Shown piece by piece: positions 33,485 through 41,647 of a DNA stretch of 64,000 nucleotides. Position 1 is the stretch's first letter. Every line of letters begins with the position of its first letter. The position numbers and the translations under genes are program-made. The notes under the pieces are model-generated. The model saw only the letters and a list, made by a program, of their open reading frames with translations. It was not told where the DNA came from and did not search any database. Source of the stretch: a virus; IMG/VR virus record IMGVR_UViG_3300028654_000001, positions 1 through 64,000 of that record; one strand, 5' to 3'.

Positions 33485-33819
33485 TTAGAGTCTATGCCCT
33501 TAAAACTCTCGAGGTAAGGTTTCATACTCTGTACACCCTTTTCAGAAGATTCGTCGGCCCAGGCAAGGATCTTAGCCAAATCCCTGAGTGTTACGTCGTC
33601 TTCGTTGACCTCGGTCAGAAGCGAGGGGTGAGACTTGAGCAAACTAGCGAGCAAACTTCGAGCATCCGCCCCTGTGATGAATAAACCCCTAGGACTGAAC
33701 TCAAACTTCATAGGCCCCGTGAACTCAAGTTTCTGGGGCTTCGGTGGGGGTCGTTTACTCGAAGACTTCCTAGGTGGAGGCGGATGGGTTACCTTTGACA
33801 TCATAGAACTATAGCTCAT
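33481..33819 (-). CDS. Hypothetical protein with Pro/Lys-rich N-terminus (112 aa)
   Basis: Basic Pro-rich start (PPPPRKSSSKRPPPKPQK) and a folded part whose VTLRDLAKILAWAD resembles the end of the 25508 protein. No other assignment. Confidence 0.55.
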   Translation of the reverse strand: MSYSSMMSKVTHPPPPRKSSSKRPPPKPQKLEFTGPMKFEFSPRGLFITGADARSLLASLLKSHPSLLTEVNEDDVTLRDLAKILAWADESSEKGVQSMKPYLESFKGIDSK

Positions 33820-33886
33820 AGACCTAACCCACGGTAGGTGTTAGTTAACAAGGGTTATGCTCCGTGTATTATGAGCAGGAGCTAGG

Positions 33887-33964
33887 ATGGAAGATCTGTA
33901 CGTTTCCGAGTACTTGCCTAAGAATGAGGTTAAACCCGTTATCCGGTGTACAGTACCGCCGTAG
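33887..33964 (+). CDS. Possible 25-residue peptide
   Basis: AGGAG five bases before ATG 33887; reads MEDLYVSEYLPKNEVKPVIR plus five residues. A CCGTGTATTATG stretch lies upstream. Its 3' end contains the GGTGTA element of the next gene. Ribosome binding site is unusually good for such a short frame. Confidence 0.35.
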   Translation: MEDLYVSEYLPKNEVKPVIRCTVPP

Positions 33965-33974
33965 GGACGTACAA

Positions 33975-34169
33975 ATGTATGAATGCAATCGGTGTGGTGA
34001 GAAGTATCAATCAGGTTCCAGATACTCTACTATCGAGTATTGTGGTACCTGCATATTTATCAACGGTAACCCAGATGAGGAAAAGGGTGCCCCTCCAACT
34101 ACCAGAAGCTCATTGACATATCAATCTGAGAGTGTCGATCAAACTGACGTTGGTGAGGTTACCGACTAA
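33975..34169 (+). CDS. Zinc-ribbon-like small protein (64 aa)
   Basis: MYECNRCGEKYQ and EYCGTCIF form two CxxC knuckles 17 residues apart, then a disordered acidic tail. Start chosen at ATG 33975, 30 bases after a GGTGTA element; a longer frame upstream looks non-coding. No C-terminal tag. Confidence 0.55.
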   Translation: MYECNRCGEKYQSGSRYSTIEYCGTCIFINGNPDEEKGAPPTTRSSLTYQSESVDQTDVGEVTD

Positions 34170-34426
34170 CTGCAAGCGGATAGCGCAGCAAGTTCACTAA
34201 ACTCGAGATGCCTACGGGCCTCAGTTAGTTCGGCCATCAACTTGTCGATCTGACCCTTAGTCAGGTTGGTTTGTAACATGCGCAGACTCAGATCCCGAAC
34301 CGTAATCCCAGCAATCCCATTGCCATACCCTACCGATACGGAACCCCTAGCCTGATCTAATTCACGGGTATAGGAGGCTTTCTTCTCAACTTCTTCTCTA
34401 TGAATACGAGCTTGGTAGGTGTCCAT
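34166..34426 (-). CDS. Helical hypothetical protein (86 aa)
   Basis: GAGGGA four bases before ATG 34426. Two charged helices separated by a Gly-rich loop (VGYGNGIAGITV). No family recognised. Convergent with the 33975 gene. Confidence 0.5.
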   Translation of the reverse strand: MDTYQARIHREEVEKKASYTRELDQARGSVSVGYGNGIAGITVRDLSLRMLQTNLTKGQIDKLMAELTEARRHLEFSELAALSACS

Positions 34427-34536
34427 GAGATCCCTCAATTCATAGATTATTACACGTGAGGGGTTTCAATCTCACCAATAAATCGACATTAGTACTGTTT
34501 TTTGGCCAATGGTTTTGTACTGATTCGGCCAGTTAT

Positions 34537-34542
34537 GGTGTA
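34537..34542 (+). promoter_or_regulatory. GGTGTA element before 34552 gene
   Basis: ATGGTGTACATTCCACT then ATG, 15 bases; decides the start against a longer upstream frame. Confidence 0.5.
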
Positions 34543-34551
34543 CATTCCACT

Positions 34552-34812
34552 ATGGTCACCAACTGCCTCCATTGTATCCATTGTCCTCAGGTCGATGATT
34601 CTGAGGACTTACGCGGGGGTTGGGCTGTCTGCAAGAAAGGGTTTGATGTTCAATATTGGACTAGACCCAAAATACCATCCGGGGGATCTGGGTTAAAACA
34701 CATGTCTGTCGTAAGGGATGGATCCGACTGCCCACTTTATGATACTGGGGAGTATGAAGGCCCAAGACCCTCCCGCCTCGATAAAATCCTGCAAGATGGC
34801 TACCCTCTGTGA
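34552..34812 (+). CDS. CxxC-family small protein with C-terminal tag
   Basis: CLHCIHC, CKKG, CPLY, then RPSRLDKILQDGYPL. 86 aa. The next paralogue's ATG (34796) lies inside this tag. Confidence 0.65.
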   Translation: MVTNCLHCIHCPQVDDSEDLRGGWAVCKKGFDVQYWTRPKIPSGGSGLKHMSVVRDGSDCPLYDTGEYEGPRPSRLDKILQDGYPL

Positions 34813-35018
34813 CCAGTGTCCCCCACAGGCCCCCCTTGATCGACGGTAGAGATCGATGCAATAAAGGTCATCCAGTTGTAGTGGTTAGAGTATACGAACC
34901 TGAAGGCTCAAAGTTTTCCAAGAGAGTTCTGCACCGAGATGACACAGATGAGGTCTGTTCTGATTTCCCACACGCGACAAGGTTTGAGAGAATCCTCCGA
35001 GATGGCTACCCTTTGTAG
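34796..35018 (+). pseudogene. CxxC-family gene with frameshift at a six-C run
   Basis: From ATG 34796 the frame reads MATLCDQCPPQAPLDRR and stops at 34847-34849. Dropping one C from the run at 34830-34835 joins it to DGRDRCNKGHPVVVV ... CSDF ... HATRFERILRDGYPL, a complete family member. Causes could be a sequencing error, a real mutation, or programmed +1 slippage. Confidence 0.6.
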
Positions 35019-35024
35019 CATTCC

Positions 35025-35030
35025 GGTGTA
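35025..35030 (+). promoter_or_regulatory. GGTGTA element before 35043 gene
   Basis: CCGGTGTACTAGAGTATCCC then ATG, 18 bases. Confidence 0.5.
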
Positions 35031-35042
35031 CTAGAGTATCCC

Positions 35043-35414
35043 ATGTTAATCGGCGGCTACGACCTTACTTTTCCAACACACCTCTCTGCCCAGGCTACCC
35101 TAGAGGCTGCGACTAATACCATCCTGGGGTTCTGGAAAGAGGGTCTGATCGAGGTCGAAATAGGGAAGAACGCCAAGGAATCTTCACTACTAGAACCCTA
35201 TGAGGGGAAACTTCCCGAGGGCTCCACGCACATCTTCATCTACCAAAACAAGAACTCCTACCAATCGTGGGAGGATGAGGGCTGGAGTGAAACTTGGGCT
35301 CACAGCATGATCTACCTATCCATGTATACAGAGGGGCTCAATTGTGTTCTGGAAAATCCAGAAGATCCTAAGCTAAAGCCAATTGTGGAGGCTATTCAAA
35401 AGTGTCTGGAATGA
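35043..35414 (+). CDS. Hypothetical protein (123 aa)
   Basis: Alpha/beta sequence with a Trp-rich middle (SYQSWEDEGWSETWAHSM). No family recognised. Its TGA overlaps the next ATG. Confidence 0.55.
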   Translation: MLIGGYDLTFPTHLSAQATLEAATNTILGFWKEGLIEVEIGKNAKESSLLEPYEGKLPEGSTHIFIYQNKNSYQSWEDEGWSETWAHSMIYLSMYTEGLNCVLENPEDPKLKPIVEAIQKCLE

Positions 35415-35764
35415 GAAGCAAGAAATTCAAGGAATTGAAAGGTTGGGAGCTATCAGAGCTACTGGAGTTTCTCAGTAAGATCCGACCTTCTCTTAGTAGA
35501 GCTGGGTTCGAGATAGGGGTTACTGGTTCAGTTCTATTTGAGGGTAAGTCAGAACATGATGGGGATGTCATATTATACCCCCGGGATGCCAGCTCATTTG
35601 ATCTAAGCCTCCTCTACACGGTCTTAGGGCAACTTGGCTTGAACCCAGAGTTTTCTCATGCTGACTTACTCAAGATATGGAGGACGCAGAAGTCCAACGA
35701 TGTTAAGCACGTAGAAATATGGTCATATCAAGGTAAGAGGCTAGACCTCTTCATTCTAAGGTAA
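35411..35764 (+). CDS. Minimal nucleotidyltransferase-fold protein
   Basis: 117 aa. GVTGSVLFEGKSEHDGDVIL fits the GS...DxD-like signature of polymerase-beta/MNT nucleotidyltransferases, with RLDLFIL as the third acidic strand. Stand-alone enzymes of this size often act with a HEPN partner, which I do not see. The second carboxylate of the usual pair is replaced (DGDV), so activity is uncertain. Confidence 0.55.
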   Translation: MRSKKFKELKGWELSELLEFLSKIRPSLSRAGFEIGVTGSVLFEGKSEHDGDVILYPRDASSFDLSLLYTVLGQLGLNPEFSHADLLKIWRTQKSNDVKHVEIWSYQGKRLDLFILR

Positions 35765-35771
35765 GAAATAG

Positions 35772-36074
35772 ATGCCCTCCAACTTCCCTGAAGTCCTCGT
35801 AGTTCCAGAGTCCACGACTCCCGATCAACTGGCTGATTACGTCACGGGAGGCTCATTCCCTGTTGGTGCAACAATCATGACCCTCGACGAGCTCATGGCA
35901 CGGGAGCGAGTAGAGGACTGCAACTGCGGACTCATTCAATGCATTTGTCAACAAGCACGGCAGCATAAAGAGGATTGCCTGCTGCGGCTTTCAATGACTT
36001 GTGCTATCCCTATTGAGTGTGCCGAACATGACCGAGACGTCTGCCCCATCTGCACCCCCTGCACCTGTACTTGA
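35772..36074 (+). CDS. Hypothetical protein with Cys-rich end (100 aa)
   Basis: N-terminal 50 residues soluble and acidic; the C-terminal half has ten Cys (CNCGLIQCICQ, CPICTPCTCT). Likely metal-binding; no family recognised. Confidence 0.5.
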   Translation: MPSNFPEVLVVPESTTPDQLADYVTGGSFPVGATIMTLDELMARERVEDCNCGLIQCICQQARQHKEDCLLRLSMTCAIPIECAEHDRDVCPICTPCTCT

Positions 36075-36258
36075 CCACTGTTGCGCGTGTGGCAAGGAAC
36101 TCTGGGTGCACCCAGAGATTGCTGGGCTCGAACTCTATTGCGATGACTGCCCATTTCCAAAGCCCCCTTGTGAGACCTGTGGCAAGGATGATTGTAACGG
36201 AGAGTGCTGTAACTGCGAAGGTTGTGTGGAGAGACGAGCTACTCAGGGAGCAGGGTGA
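36028..36258 (+). CDS. Cys-rich zinc-finger-like protein (76 aa)
   Basis: ATG 36028, overlapping the previous gene. CCACGKELWVHP and CDDC make one four-Cys site and CETCGKDDCNGECCNCEGC a second cluster; 14 Cys in 76 residues. Confidence 0.5.
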   Translation: MTETSAPSAPPAPVLDHCCACGKELWVHPEIAGLELYCDDCPFPKPPCETCGKDDCNGECCNCEGCVERRATQGAG

Positions 36259-36740
36259 ACTACCCTAAATCCTACATTCTCGCTGTAGTAACCGTTTGAT
36301 TCCCCAAACCATCGAACGGTTACCGTACCACGAACCGTAGAAAATCGGTAGAAAGTCCAAGTATAGCTTTCAGGTTGGTAGTCAAGATATGGATCTGGCT
36401 CAGAAGACAGTTCTTCAGCTTCGACTATCGGGTACCCGATTAGATCACTCAAGTCACCAATGATGTCTTCGATCTTCACGCTCTCACAGCAATCCTGCTG
36501 ATGATAGAGCTCGAAGCGAGTCCCATTTGTGGTAACGAACACCAGGGCCTCCTCACCAACACTTCCGATCACCTCCCTCAGGGTGATCCCAACCATGTCG
36601 CTAAGCTCCTCTGGGAGTCGATCTGGAGTTTGAAGATAGGAAGGGAGTTGAGCTCGCGGTGACTGCGGTTCAGATTCAATCTCTCTCTTAGGTCGCAAAC
36701 CCTCCCAGAATGATTCGATGTCGTCCAGGTCATTTGGCAT
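36243..36740 (-). CDS. N-terminal-tag protein with DUF7448-like domain
   Basis: Starts MPNDLDDIESFWEGLRPKRE (the N-terminal motif), then a Ser/Pro linker and a domain with YHQQDCCESVKIEDIIGDL, TWTFYRFSTVRGTVTVRWFG and ESNGYYSE, the hallmark of DUF7448, a phage/bacterial domain of unknown function. The tag is therefore appended to a recognisable domain that elsewhere lacks it. GGTGTA lies 17 bases before ATG. Confidence 0.7.
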   Translation of the reverse strand: MPNDLDDIESFWEGLRPKREIESEPQSPRAQLPSYLQTPDRLPEELSDMVGITLREVIGSVGEEALVFVTTNGTRFELYHQQDCCESVKIEDIIGDLSDLIGYPIVEAEELSSEPDPYLDYQPESYTWTFYRFSTVRGTVTVRWFGESNGYYSENVGFRVVHPAP

Positions 36741-36751
36741 AACCTGACGAG

Positions 36752-36757
36752 TACACC
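36752..36757 (-). promoter_or_regulatory. GGTGTA element before 36740 gene
   Basis: TCGGTGTACTCGTCAGGTT then ATG, 17 bases. Confidence 0.5.
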
Positions 36758-36774
36758 GAAATCATTATGAGACA

Positions 36775-37152
36775 TCAGCTCTGAGCTGAGCACAGCTCCT
36801 GAGAATAAGGCCCACTAGTAGCAAAGTAGCTGCAGGCAAAGTTCTGAGGCAGGCAAAAAAAGGCCGCAGATTTTCCATTGCAATCGACTATATCAAAGAC
36901 ACTATCCCCATCAACACAGGAGATACTGGACCTAGATACTCCATTGCCTGCTTGGTAGATACTCAAGGATTCGAAAGTACCGTCTGACATGAGGGCCGTA
37001 CCCGACGGTATCTGCCGAGTATCACAATCGAGCGAGATTGACGCATTGACAATGGTTGGCGGAGGTGTTGGATCGTCTTTAGGTTGTGGGTCTTTAGTGC
37101 CACCACCACTACAGCAAACCAGAAGGGGAAATAGGAGGTAGATCTTTTTCAT
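36775..37152 (-). CDS. Small lipoprotein (125 aa)
   Basis: MKKIYLLFPLLVCCSGGG is a signal peptide with Cys at 13-14 as lipid-anchor candidate; a Pro/Asp-rich linker and a domain with six further Cys follow. Function unknown; exported and probably outer-membrane anchored. Confidence 0.65.
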   Translation of the reverse strand: MKKIYLLFPLLVCCSGGGTKDPQPKDDPTPPPTIVNASISLDCDTRQIPSGTALMSDGTFESLSIYQAGNGVSRSSISCVDGDSVFDIVDCNGKSAAFFCLPQNFACSYFATSGPYSQELCSAQS

Positions 37153-37232
37153 TATCAGAGGTCGGTATCGCATGATCCATACTACGCTTCAGTTAGGTAA
37201 ATCTCGCGCAAATAAGTAGTACCCCCTACTAC

Positions 37233-37493
37233 TTACAGCACCAACCGAGGATTGTCCCCAGTTCCATTACAGATAGGGCATACCGCCGAGTACTCGTCGA
37301 AGTAGTACCCCAGTGCTGGCATAGGGAACCCCTTGTAACCCCAGCGGGGACGTACCCTTACTACATACCGCTTACCATCCCGAACAACCTCTGGTTGGAA
37401 TACAACGCCCCACCCCAAGCAATAGGAGCAAGCGATACTAGACCGAAGAAGCTGAAGAAGTTGCTGTCTAGGATTTACCCTGGAACCCATCAT
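37233..37493 (-). CDS. Two-CxxC zinc-binding protein (86 aa)
   Basis: CSYCLGWG and CPICNGTGD resemble DnaJ-type zinc knuckles, separated by a basic beta-rich segment. No family assignment. ATG overlaps the upstream stop. Confidence 0.6.
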   Translation of the reverse strand: MMGSRVNPRQQLLQLLRSSIACSYCLGWGVVFQPEVVRDGKRYVVRVRPRWGYKGFPMPALGYYFDEYSAVCPICNGTGDNPRLVL

Positions 37494-37729
37494 GCTGGGC
37501 CACCAGCATCCTCGCTCATCTCAGGGGTCTTGAGTAGCGTATTGAAGTCCTCCCTCGTGAGTTGAGCTCGAACCACATCCCCTGACGAGAGTCTAAGTTT
37601 GAGGAAGTACCTTTCGCTGCCGGGCCATGGTTTCAAGTCGGATAGGAATCCAGGCCTATTCGGATCTGGGATATGGTCAATATCCCTTGTTTCCTCATAG
37701 CTAACAACAGTGACTGGGAACTCTTGCAT
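37490..37729 (-). CDS. Hypothetical protein (79 aa)
   Basis: Beta-rich (YFLKLRLSSGDVVRAQLT), no family recognised. AGGAGGTGTAGAG lies about 25 bases upstream of ATG. Confidence 0.5.
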   Translation of the reverse strand: MQEFPVTVVSYEETRDIDHIPDPNRPGFLSDLKPWPGSERYFLKLRLSSGDVVRAQLTREDFNTLLKTPEMSEDAGGPA

Positions 37730-37811
37730 GGTCGGTACCTATTAAATCTCTACACCTCCTAATGGGTTGCACCCTCTTCAGTCATTGGTCGGTGTACACC
37801 AAAGGGTAGGT

Positions 37812-37946
37812 TCACTTTTTTGTTAGCAAGACAACGATGGTTGAAGTCATCAATAGCGACAACATTACGTAGAGGAATTTCAGTGTTGACCGAAGTTTTC
37901 TGTCAACCTCTGCATCTTCTGACGGGCCAGTCACTCGTTTCACCAT
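37812..37946 (-). CDS. Tiny membrane protein (44 aa)
   Basis: ATG 37946, stop 37812. Basic start (MVKRVTGPSEDAEVDRKLRS), then one membrane helix (LKFLYVMLSLLMTSTIVVLL) and KK end. A GGTGTAGTATAC element is 16 bases upstream, which strongly supports it. Confidence 0.6.
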   Translation of the reverse strand: MVKRVTGPSEDAEVDRKLRSTLKFLYVMLSLLMTSTIVVLLTKK

Positions 37947-37956
37947 GTGGGTATAC

Positions 37957-37962
37957 TACACC
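37957..37962 (-). promoter_or_regulatory. GGTGTA element before 37946 gene
   Basis: ATGGTGTAGTATACCCAC then ATG; contains TATAC as possible -10, spacing 16. Confidence 0.5.
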
Positions 37963-38072
37963 ATTGCTGAGTACTGAACAATCAATCGATCTATTGGATA
38001 CCAATTGACAAAAGTACTGAACCTGAAGTAACCAGAGAATTTCGCTACTGAATGCATGAGGATTAGATTTAG

Positions 38073-38924
38073 ATGGCTATCCATTTTTACCCGAAAGTCG
38101 GCGGACGCGTAGACTTTGACACCCCAGAAGAAGCAGCCAGGTTTTTTGAGATAACAGGTGGAGGTACCATCGAGGCCCCTAAGCCTGAAGCTCAAGTAGC
38201 CACGGTTAGCGCCCAAGCATCTGATATTGTTCCTCTAACCCCGAAGGTAAGGGCTAAGAGGAAGACCTCAAACCTCAAGCAGCGGTTGGAGGATTCGATA
38301 CAGATTGTCATGGGTAATCAGGAAGTTACTTCCCCTCAACTATACGGTAAGCTCAGTGAAAAAGGGTGGTTACCTGATAACAGCAAAGACCCTCTGAATT
38401 ACATTCGGTCTATTCTGTCCTCCAACAAAGGCATTTTCAAAAGCGAGAAACGGGGCTACTACCACTTAGACCCTAGCAACCCCTATACCAGTGGTGACCA
38501 TGAGGCGCCTATCGAGGGTCATGTGAACCCAAAGACAGCCAAGGCTCCTAAGGCCGAGCCTGTCGAGGCCCCTCCTGTAGTTGAAGAAGTGATCGAACCT
38601 CCAGAGTTCGTCGAAACCCCTGAACTTGAAGGGGTGACTACCCAGCCAGTGATTCAGCCTTCTATCGTCGAGCCCCCACCGGAGGTCGTCGAAACCCCTG
38701 TGTCAGATGACACCGAAACCTTGGTGGCTCAGCTCTCGCAAGATCCCGTTGAACCTCCACCGGTTGTCAAAGCCCCTCCTGTGGTTGTCAAACCTCCACC
38801 AGTGATTGTGGCAGCCCCACCCCAACCATCGGTCAAGATCGTGACCGAGTTCCCGAGAGTTCCTGAATCAGATGACCCAGTACTTGATATCCTGAATGAA
38901 TTTGCAGAAGTATTGGACGTCTGA
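38073..38924 (+). CDS. HARE-type winged-helix protein with Pro/Val repeats
   Basis: Residues 65-135 (LKQRLEDSIQIVMGNQEVTS ... NYIRSILSSNKGIFK ... GYYHLD) resemble HARE/restriction-type winged helices that bind DNA. A C-terminal region of Pro-Val-Glu repeats (VVETP, PPVV) extends about 110 residues, probably flexible. N-terminal 40 residues look like a separate small domain. Possible DNA-associated adaptor. Confidence 0.65.
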   Translation: MAIHFYPKVGGRVDFDTPEEAARFFEITGGGTIEAPKPEAQVATVSAQASDIVPLTPKVRAKRKTSNLKQRLEDSIQIVMGNQEVTSPQLYGKLSEKGWLPDNSKDPLNYIRSILSSNKGIFKSEKRGYYHLDPSNPYTSGDHEAPIEGHVNPKTAKAPKAEPVEAPPVVEEVIEPPEFVETPELEGVTTQPVIQPSIVEPPPEVVETPVSDDTETLVAQLSQDPVEPPPVVKAPPVVVKPPPVIVAAPPQPSVKIVTEFPRVPESDDPVLDILNEFAEVLDV

Positions 38925-38926
38925 CC

Positions 38927-39139
38927 TCATACAAGGTCGTCTTTGAGAACTCTCTCTAATCGGGTAAGTCTCTGCCCAGTATCATGATCTGGGCAGGACT
39001 CATCATCGGCTCTCGCCGCTATCCCTTTCTCACCGGTCTTACGATTCACCGGTTGAATAAGAGTGTACCCACGATTACAGGCTAATCCAAGCTTGGTGTG
39101 CTCGGAGCTCCACTTGCACTCGCTACACGATAATCTCAC
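38927..39139 (-). CDS. CxxC-family small protein with C-terminal tag
   Basis: GTG 39139 chosen because MRLSCSECKW matches family starts and it lies inside the preceding tag. CSEC, CNRGY, CPDH, then RLTRLERVLKDDLV. 70 aa. Confidence 0.6.
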   Translation of the reverse strand: MRLSCSECKWSSEHTKLGLACNRGYTLIQPVNRKTGEKGIAARADDESCPDHDTGQRLTRLERVLKDDLV

Positions 39140-39500
39140 CCTGAAGGATCCTTTCAAATCGAGTTGGATACAGGGTCTCAGCCTCTTCCTCGCGCTCAAC
39201 AAAACCTGGACGGCAGTAGGATAACTGAAGGAAGCCACCCTCTGGCGTAGTATATATGATCTTCCAATCATACAAGTTAAGGTGATCTATATTTACAATC
39301 CACTCAAGGCAGTACTTCATCAGGAAGTAGGGATCTTCTCTGACCCAAGCCAACCTAGGCCACTTAACAACGGCGCTCGTAAGCTCATTCTTCAGAGCAT
39401 GAACGAACTCAGAGATCCCAGCCCCAAGCCCGTTAACCTTGAATAGAGGGTGACCCGAATCGTCTTCCGAGACTGCTACGAGAAGTTCCTTGTAACTCAC
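39123..39500 (-). CDS. Non-CxxC protein with C-terminal tag (125 aa)
   Basis: GTG start overlapping the upstream stop. Core lacks the CxxC pattern (ISEFVHALKNELTSAVV; Trp-rich middle) and is unrelated to its neighbours, yet ends YPTRFERILQGEIIV, showing the tag is modular. Confidence 0.65.
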   Translation of the reverse strand: MSYKELLVAVSEDDSGHPLFKVNGLGAGISEFVHALKNELTSAVVKWPRLAWVREDPYFLMKYCLEWIVNIDHLNLYDWKIIYTTPEGGFLQLSYCRPGFVEREEEAETLYPTRFERILQGEIIV

Positions 39501-39742
39501 AGGACAACCCCACTCAAGATCCTATCAAACCTCGTGGGCCTAATATCTAGTTTGTCACCACAAATCTCGCTGTGGGTCATGCTGAGCACCCTTGGAACCT
39601 CTTGTGTTGCCTTATCGGGAATCCATATGTAGAACACATAATGCCCCTTGCAACAGGGGGCATACCCGGAGTAGTAAGTTGGGTCATCCTCCACGTGAAA
39701 CTTATGTGAACAATCCATGCAGTTGGTCAGAGCCATAGGCAT
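39497..39742 (-). CDS. CxxC-family small protein with C-terminal tag
   Basis: CMDC, CCKGH, CGDKLDI, RPTRFDRILSGVVL. Possible starts GTG 39745, ATG 39742 or ATG 39736 (MALTNC); undecided. Confidence 0.6.
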   Translation of the reverse strand: MPMALTNCMDCSHKFHVEDDPTYYSGYAPCCKGHYVFYIWIPDKATQEVPRVLSMTHSEICGDKLDIRPTRFDRILSGVVL

Positions 39743-39779
39743 CACTCATGCACGAGATTATCACGAACCATGCTGATCC

Positions 39780-39785
39780 GGTGTA
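39780..39785 (+). promoter_or_regulatory. GGTGTA element before 39796 gene
   Basis: CCGGTGTATGGATCAACA then ATG, 16 bases; argues for ATG 39796 over a longer frame. Confidence 0.5.
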
Positions 39786-39795
39786 TGGATCAACA

Positions 39796-40284
39796 ATGGC
39801 CGACGAGATCGAAGACTACTGGGAGGGGATTAGGCCCCAGAGACCAAATGACACCGTTCCAGCTCCGAAGATCGAGGAGTATCAAGAGCCATTTAGTTAC
39901 ACCCATGAAGACTTAGGAATTGGGCTCCGAGCTATTAGTCGTCTTCGAACGGAGTTGTCAACACGAGAAGATGCGGAACAGTTAGAAAGAACCCTGCGTC
40001 TGGGCCTTGGAATACCCGATAGTATCCCCTCTCTGACCCCCCTCAACTCTCTTCAATCTTGGATGGACACTTCTGAAGTCAGAGCGGCGCTTGGTCTACA
40101 ACAGTCACAGAATCAAGCCATAACGAACCTCATTAGGGCTTTCGAAGCCCTAGGGTATCGCTGTGAAGCGTCATTTAGCAACTTCAGGCTCTACGTGGCC
40201 CTACCTGCCATCACCCCAGATAATTGGTCAGCTCATCAATTAACTGAGGGTGGGGTTCAGTTGATCTTGAATTTACCAAGATAG
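39796..40284 (+). CDS. N-terminal-tag protein with shared C-terminal domain (162 aa)
   Basis: MADEIEDYWEGIRPQRP is a clean N-terminal motif. The C-terminal 55 residues (IRAFEALGYRCEASFS ... GGVQLILNLP) resemble those of 42243, 42709 and 43245. The middle is a variable helical linker. Confidence 0.65.
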   Translation: MADEIEDYWEGIRPQRPNDTVPAPKIEEYQEPFSYTHEDLGIGLRAISRLRTELSTREDAEQLERTLRLGLGIPDSIPSLTPLNSLQSWMDTSEVRAALGLQQSQNQAITNLIRAFEALGYRCEASFSNFRLYVALPAITPDNWSAHQLTEGGVQLILNLPR

Positions 40285-40309
40285 GGGTTTCTTGGTATAG
40301 GCCACCTTT

Positions 40310-40334
40310 CTGGTTTTGATACTCCTAAAACCAG
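40310..40334. terminator. 8-bp hairpin
   Basis: CTGGTTTT (40310-40317) and AAAACCAG (40327-40334), nine-base loop, after the 39796 gene. The rest of 40285-40548 shows no gene. Confidence 0.5.
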
Positions 40335-40548
40335 AACACACCCCATGAAACCCCATGACAGGGCATGGCGAGTCTGGAAAGTATACCACAAGAACCATCG
40401 GTTCTTAGATTGACCGACCATGTGGATTACTTAGTCAAAACACCACACAAACTGTCTTGACACCCCACTCCACCCCATGAATAACTAGGTACCTGGGTGT
40501 AACCATTTATTTTCGCGAGATTCCCCTAGTTGAAACGTAATCTAGGTC

Positions 40549-40791
40549 ATGAGACATCAACCACTGACAACTGCTCTGTTCTTTGCCGAGCTTTCACTTC
40601 GGATGTACCTGAACAACCAGATGAACGGGATTCGACACAGCGAGCAGGTTCTGAGTAGGGTTGGCCCAGGGGACAGATACCGCCATAATGGCCGGTGTTG
40701 CCGCTTGGACTCGAGAGTTCAACGTTCTATCTCAAACCGGAAGCAGAAGGTTGCCGTGGCTGAGATGAGATTGAACGCTCTTCTTGCATAG
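40549..40791 (+). CDS. Basic hypothetical protein (80 aa)
   Basis: Arg-rich helical sequence (HNGRCCRLDSRVQRSISNRK); AGGTC before ATG. No family recognised. Confidence 0.45.
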   Translation: MRHQPLTTALFFAELSLRMYLNNQMNGIRHSEQVLSRVGPGDRYRHNGRCCRLDSRVQRSISNRKQKVAVAEMRLNALLA

Positions 40792-40799
40792 GTTAGGTC

Positions 40800-41066
40800 A
40801 TGTCAAAACTAACTATTGAGCCTTCCCAGTACTCTAGAAGTGACGGCATTATCATGAACAAACTCCCTTCCGGGAGCTGGGTTATCTGTCGTGGAGGAGG
40901 TTGCTTCTTCTTCGACAAGACCAAGATGGATGTAGATCCTTGGGTATTCAAGGCAGCCAATAGCATTCAGGAGCTCGAAGTGTTAGGGATGTCATTTGGG
41001 GAGGCTTACCGATTCCTCGAAGTGATCCCACCTAAAGAACAAGTAAAGAGAGTGCCTAACTCATGA
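40800..41066 (+). CDS. Hypothetical protein (88 aa)
   Basis: GSWVICRGGGCFFFDKTKMD suggests a small beta-sheet; no family recognised. Overlaps the next ATG (ATGA). Confidence 0.55.
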   Translation: MSKLTIEPSQYSRSDGIIMNKLPSGSWVICRGGGCFFFDKTKMDVDPWVFKAANSIQELEVLGMSFGEAYRFLEVIPPKEQVKRVPNS

Positions 41067-41647
41067 AGCGGTCACCCTGGGGAAAAGTTGAACTCGAGCA
41101 CAAGATTCGTGAAGGGATGACTTCCGTCAGCACAGCGGGTCATGGTGGGATCAAACTCAGTGCAACCCTCAATGCCAAAATTCCAAAGATCTTCCGCTGC
41201 AAGGGCGGGTGGTACGAGGAAGATTGTGAGTGGGCTATAGTTGCCCTCATCTTCCCGGAAGCCTTCCCAGGTCAGGAGGGGCAAGTTCTCACCATCATCA
41301 AGAACAACTGGCCAGAAAGCTACACGATCTGGTCTGGAAAACCAGTAACCCTTGACGAAAGCTATGAGCTGCGTCGACAGCACTTCCGAGCGGTCACAGC
41401 ATCAAAGTTTGTGGTTAGGGCAGCCTGGGGAGACTGGCACCCCAACGTCCCTTCCGGAATGGTAGGGGTTCTTGCCCGTAAGTTTGAACCAGAAGAGGAG
41501 GCTTACTTCCTCATTAAAGTCGACGAATACGGGGATGCGGACAAGCCGTTCGGATTCGTAATCGACCCCAAACGTCACGCACCATGGGGCGGCCCCAACA
41601 ATAAGTCAACCACCAAGGAGAGTGCCTTAGGGACGCCGACTCGATAG
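41063..41647 (+). CDS. DUF7007-like protein (194 aa)
   Basis: VSTAGHGGIKLSATLN and GGWYEEDCEWAIVALIFPEA match the DUF7007 signature (S.HGG....., WYEED..WA....FP), a domain of phages and plasmids with unknown function. The C-terminal half is variable. Confidence 0.65.
   Translation: MKRSPWGKVELEHKIREGMTSVSTAGHGGIKLSATLNAKIPKIFRCKGGWYEEDCEWAIVALIFPEAFPGQEGQVLTIIKNNWPESYTIWSGKPVTLDESYELRRQHFRAVTASKFVVRAAWGDWHPNVPSGMVGVLARKFEPEEEAYFLIKVDEYGDADKPFGFVIDPKRHAPWGGPNNKSTTKESALGTPTR

Noticed and set aside
35411-35764. MNT-HEPN toxin-antitoxin pair
   Set aside because: Only the nucleotidyltransferase half is visible; neighbours lack a HEPN Rx4-6H motif.
37795-37804. Palindromic GGTGTACACC as a promoter for a plus-strand frame at 37820
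   Set aside because: That frame has a TTG start, no ribosome binding site, and is antisense to the better supported 37812-37946 membrane protein.
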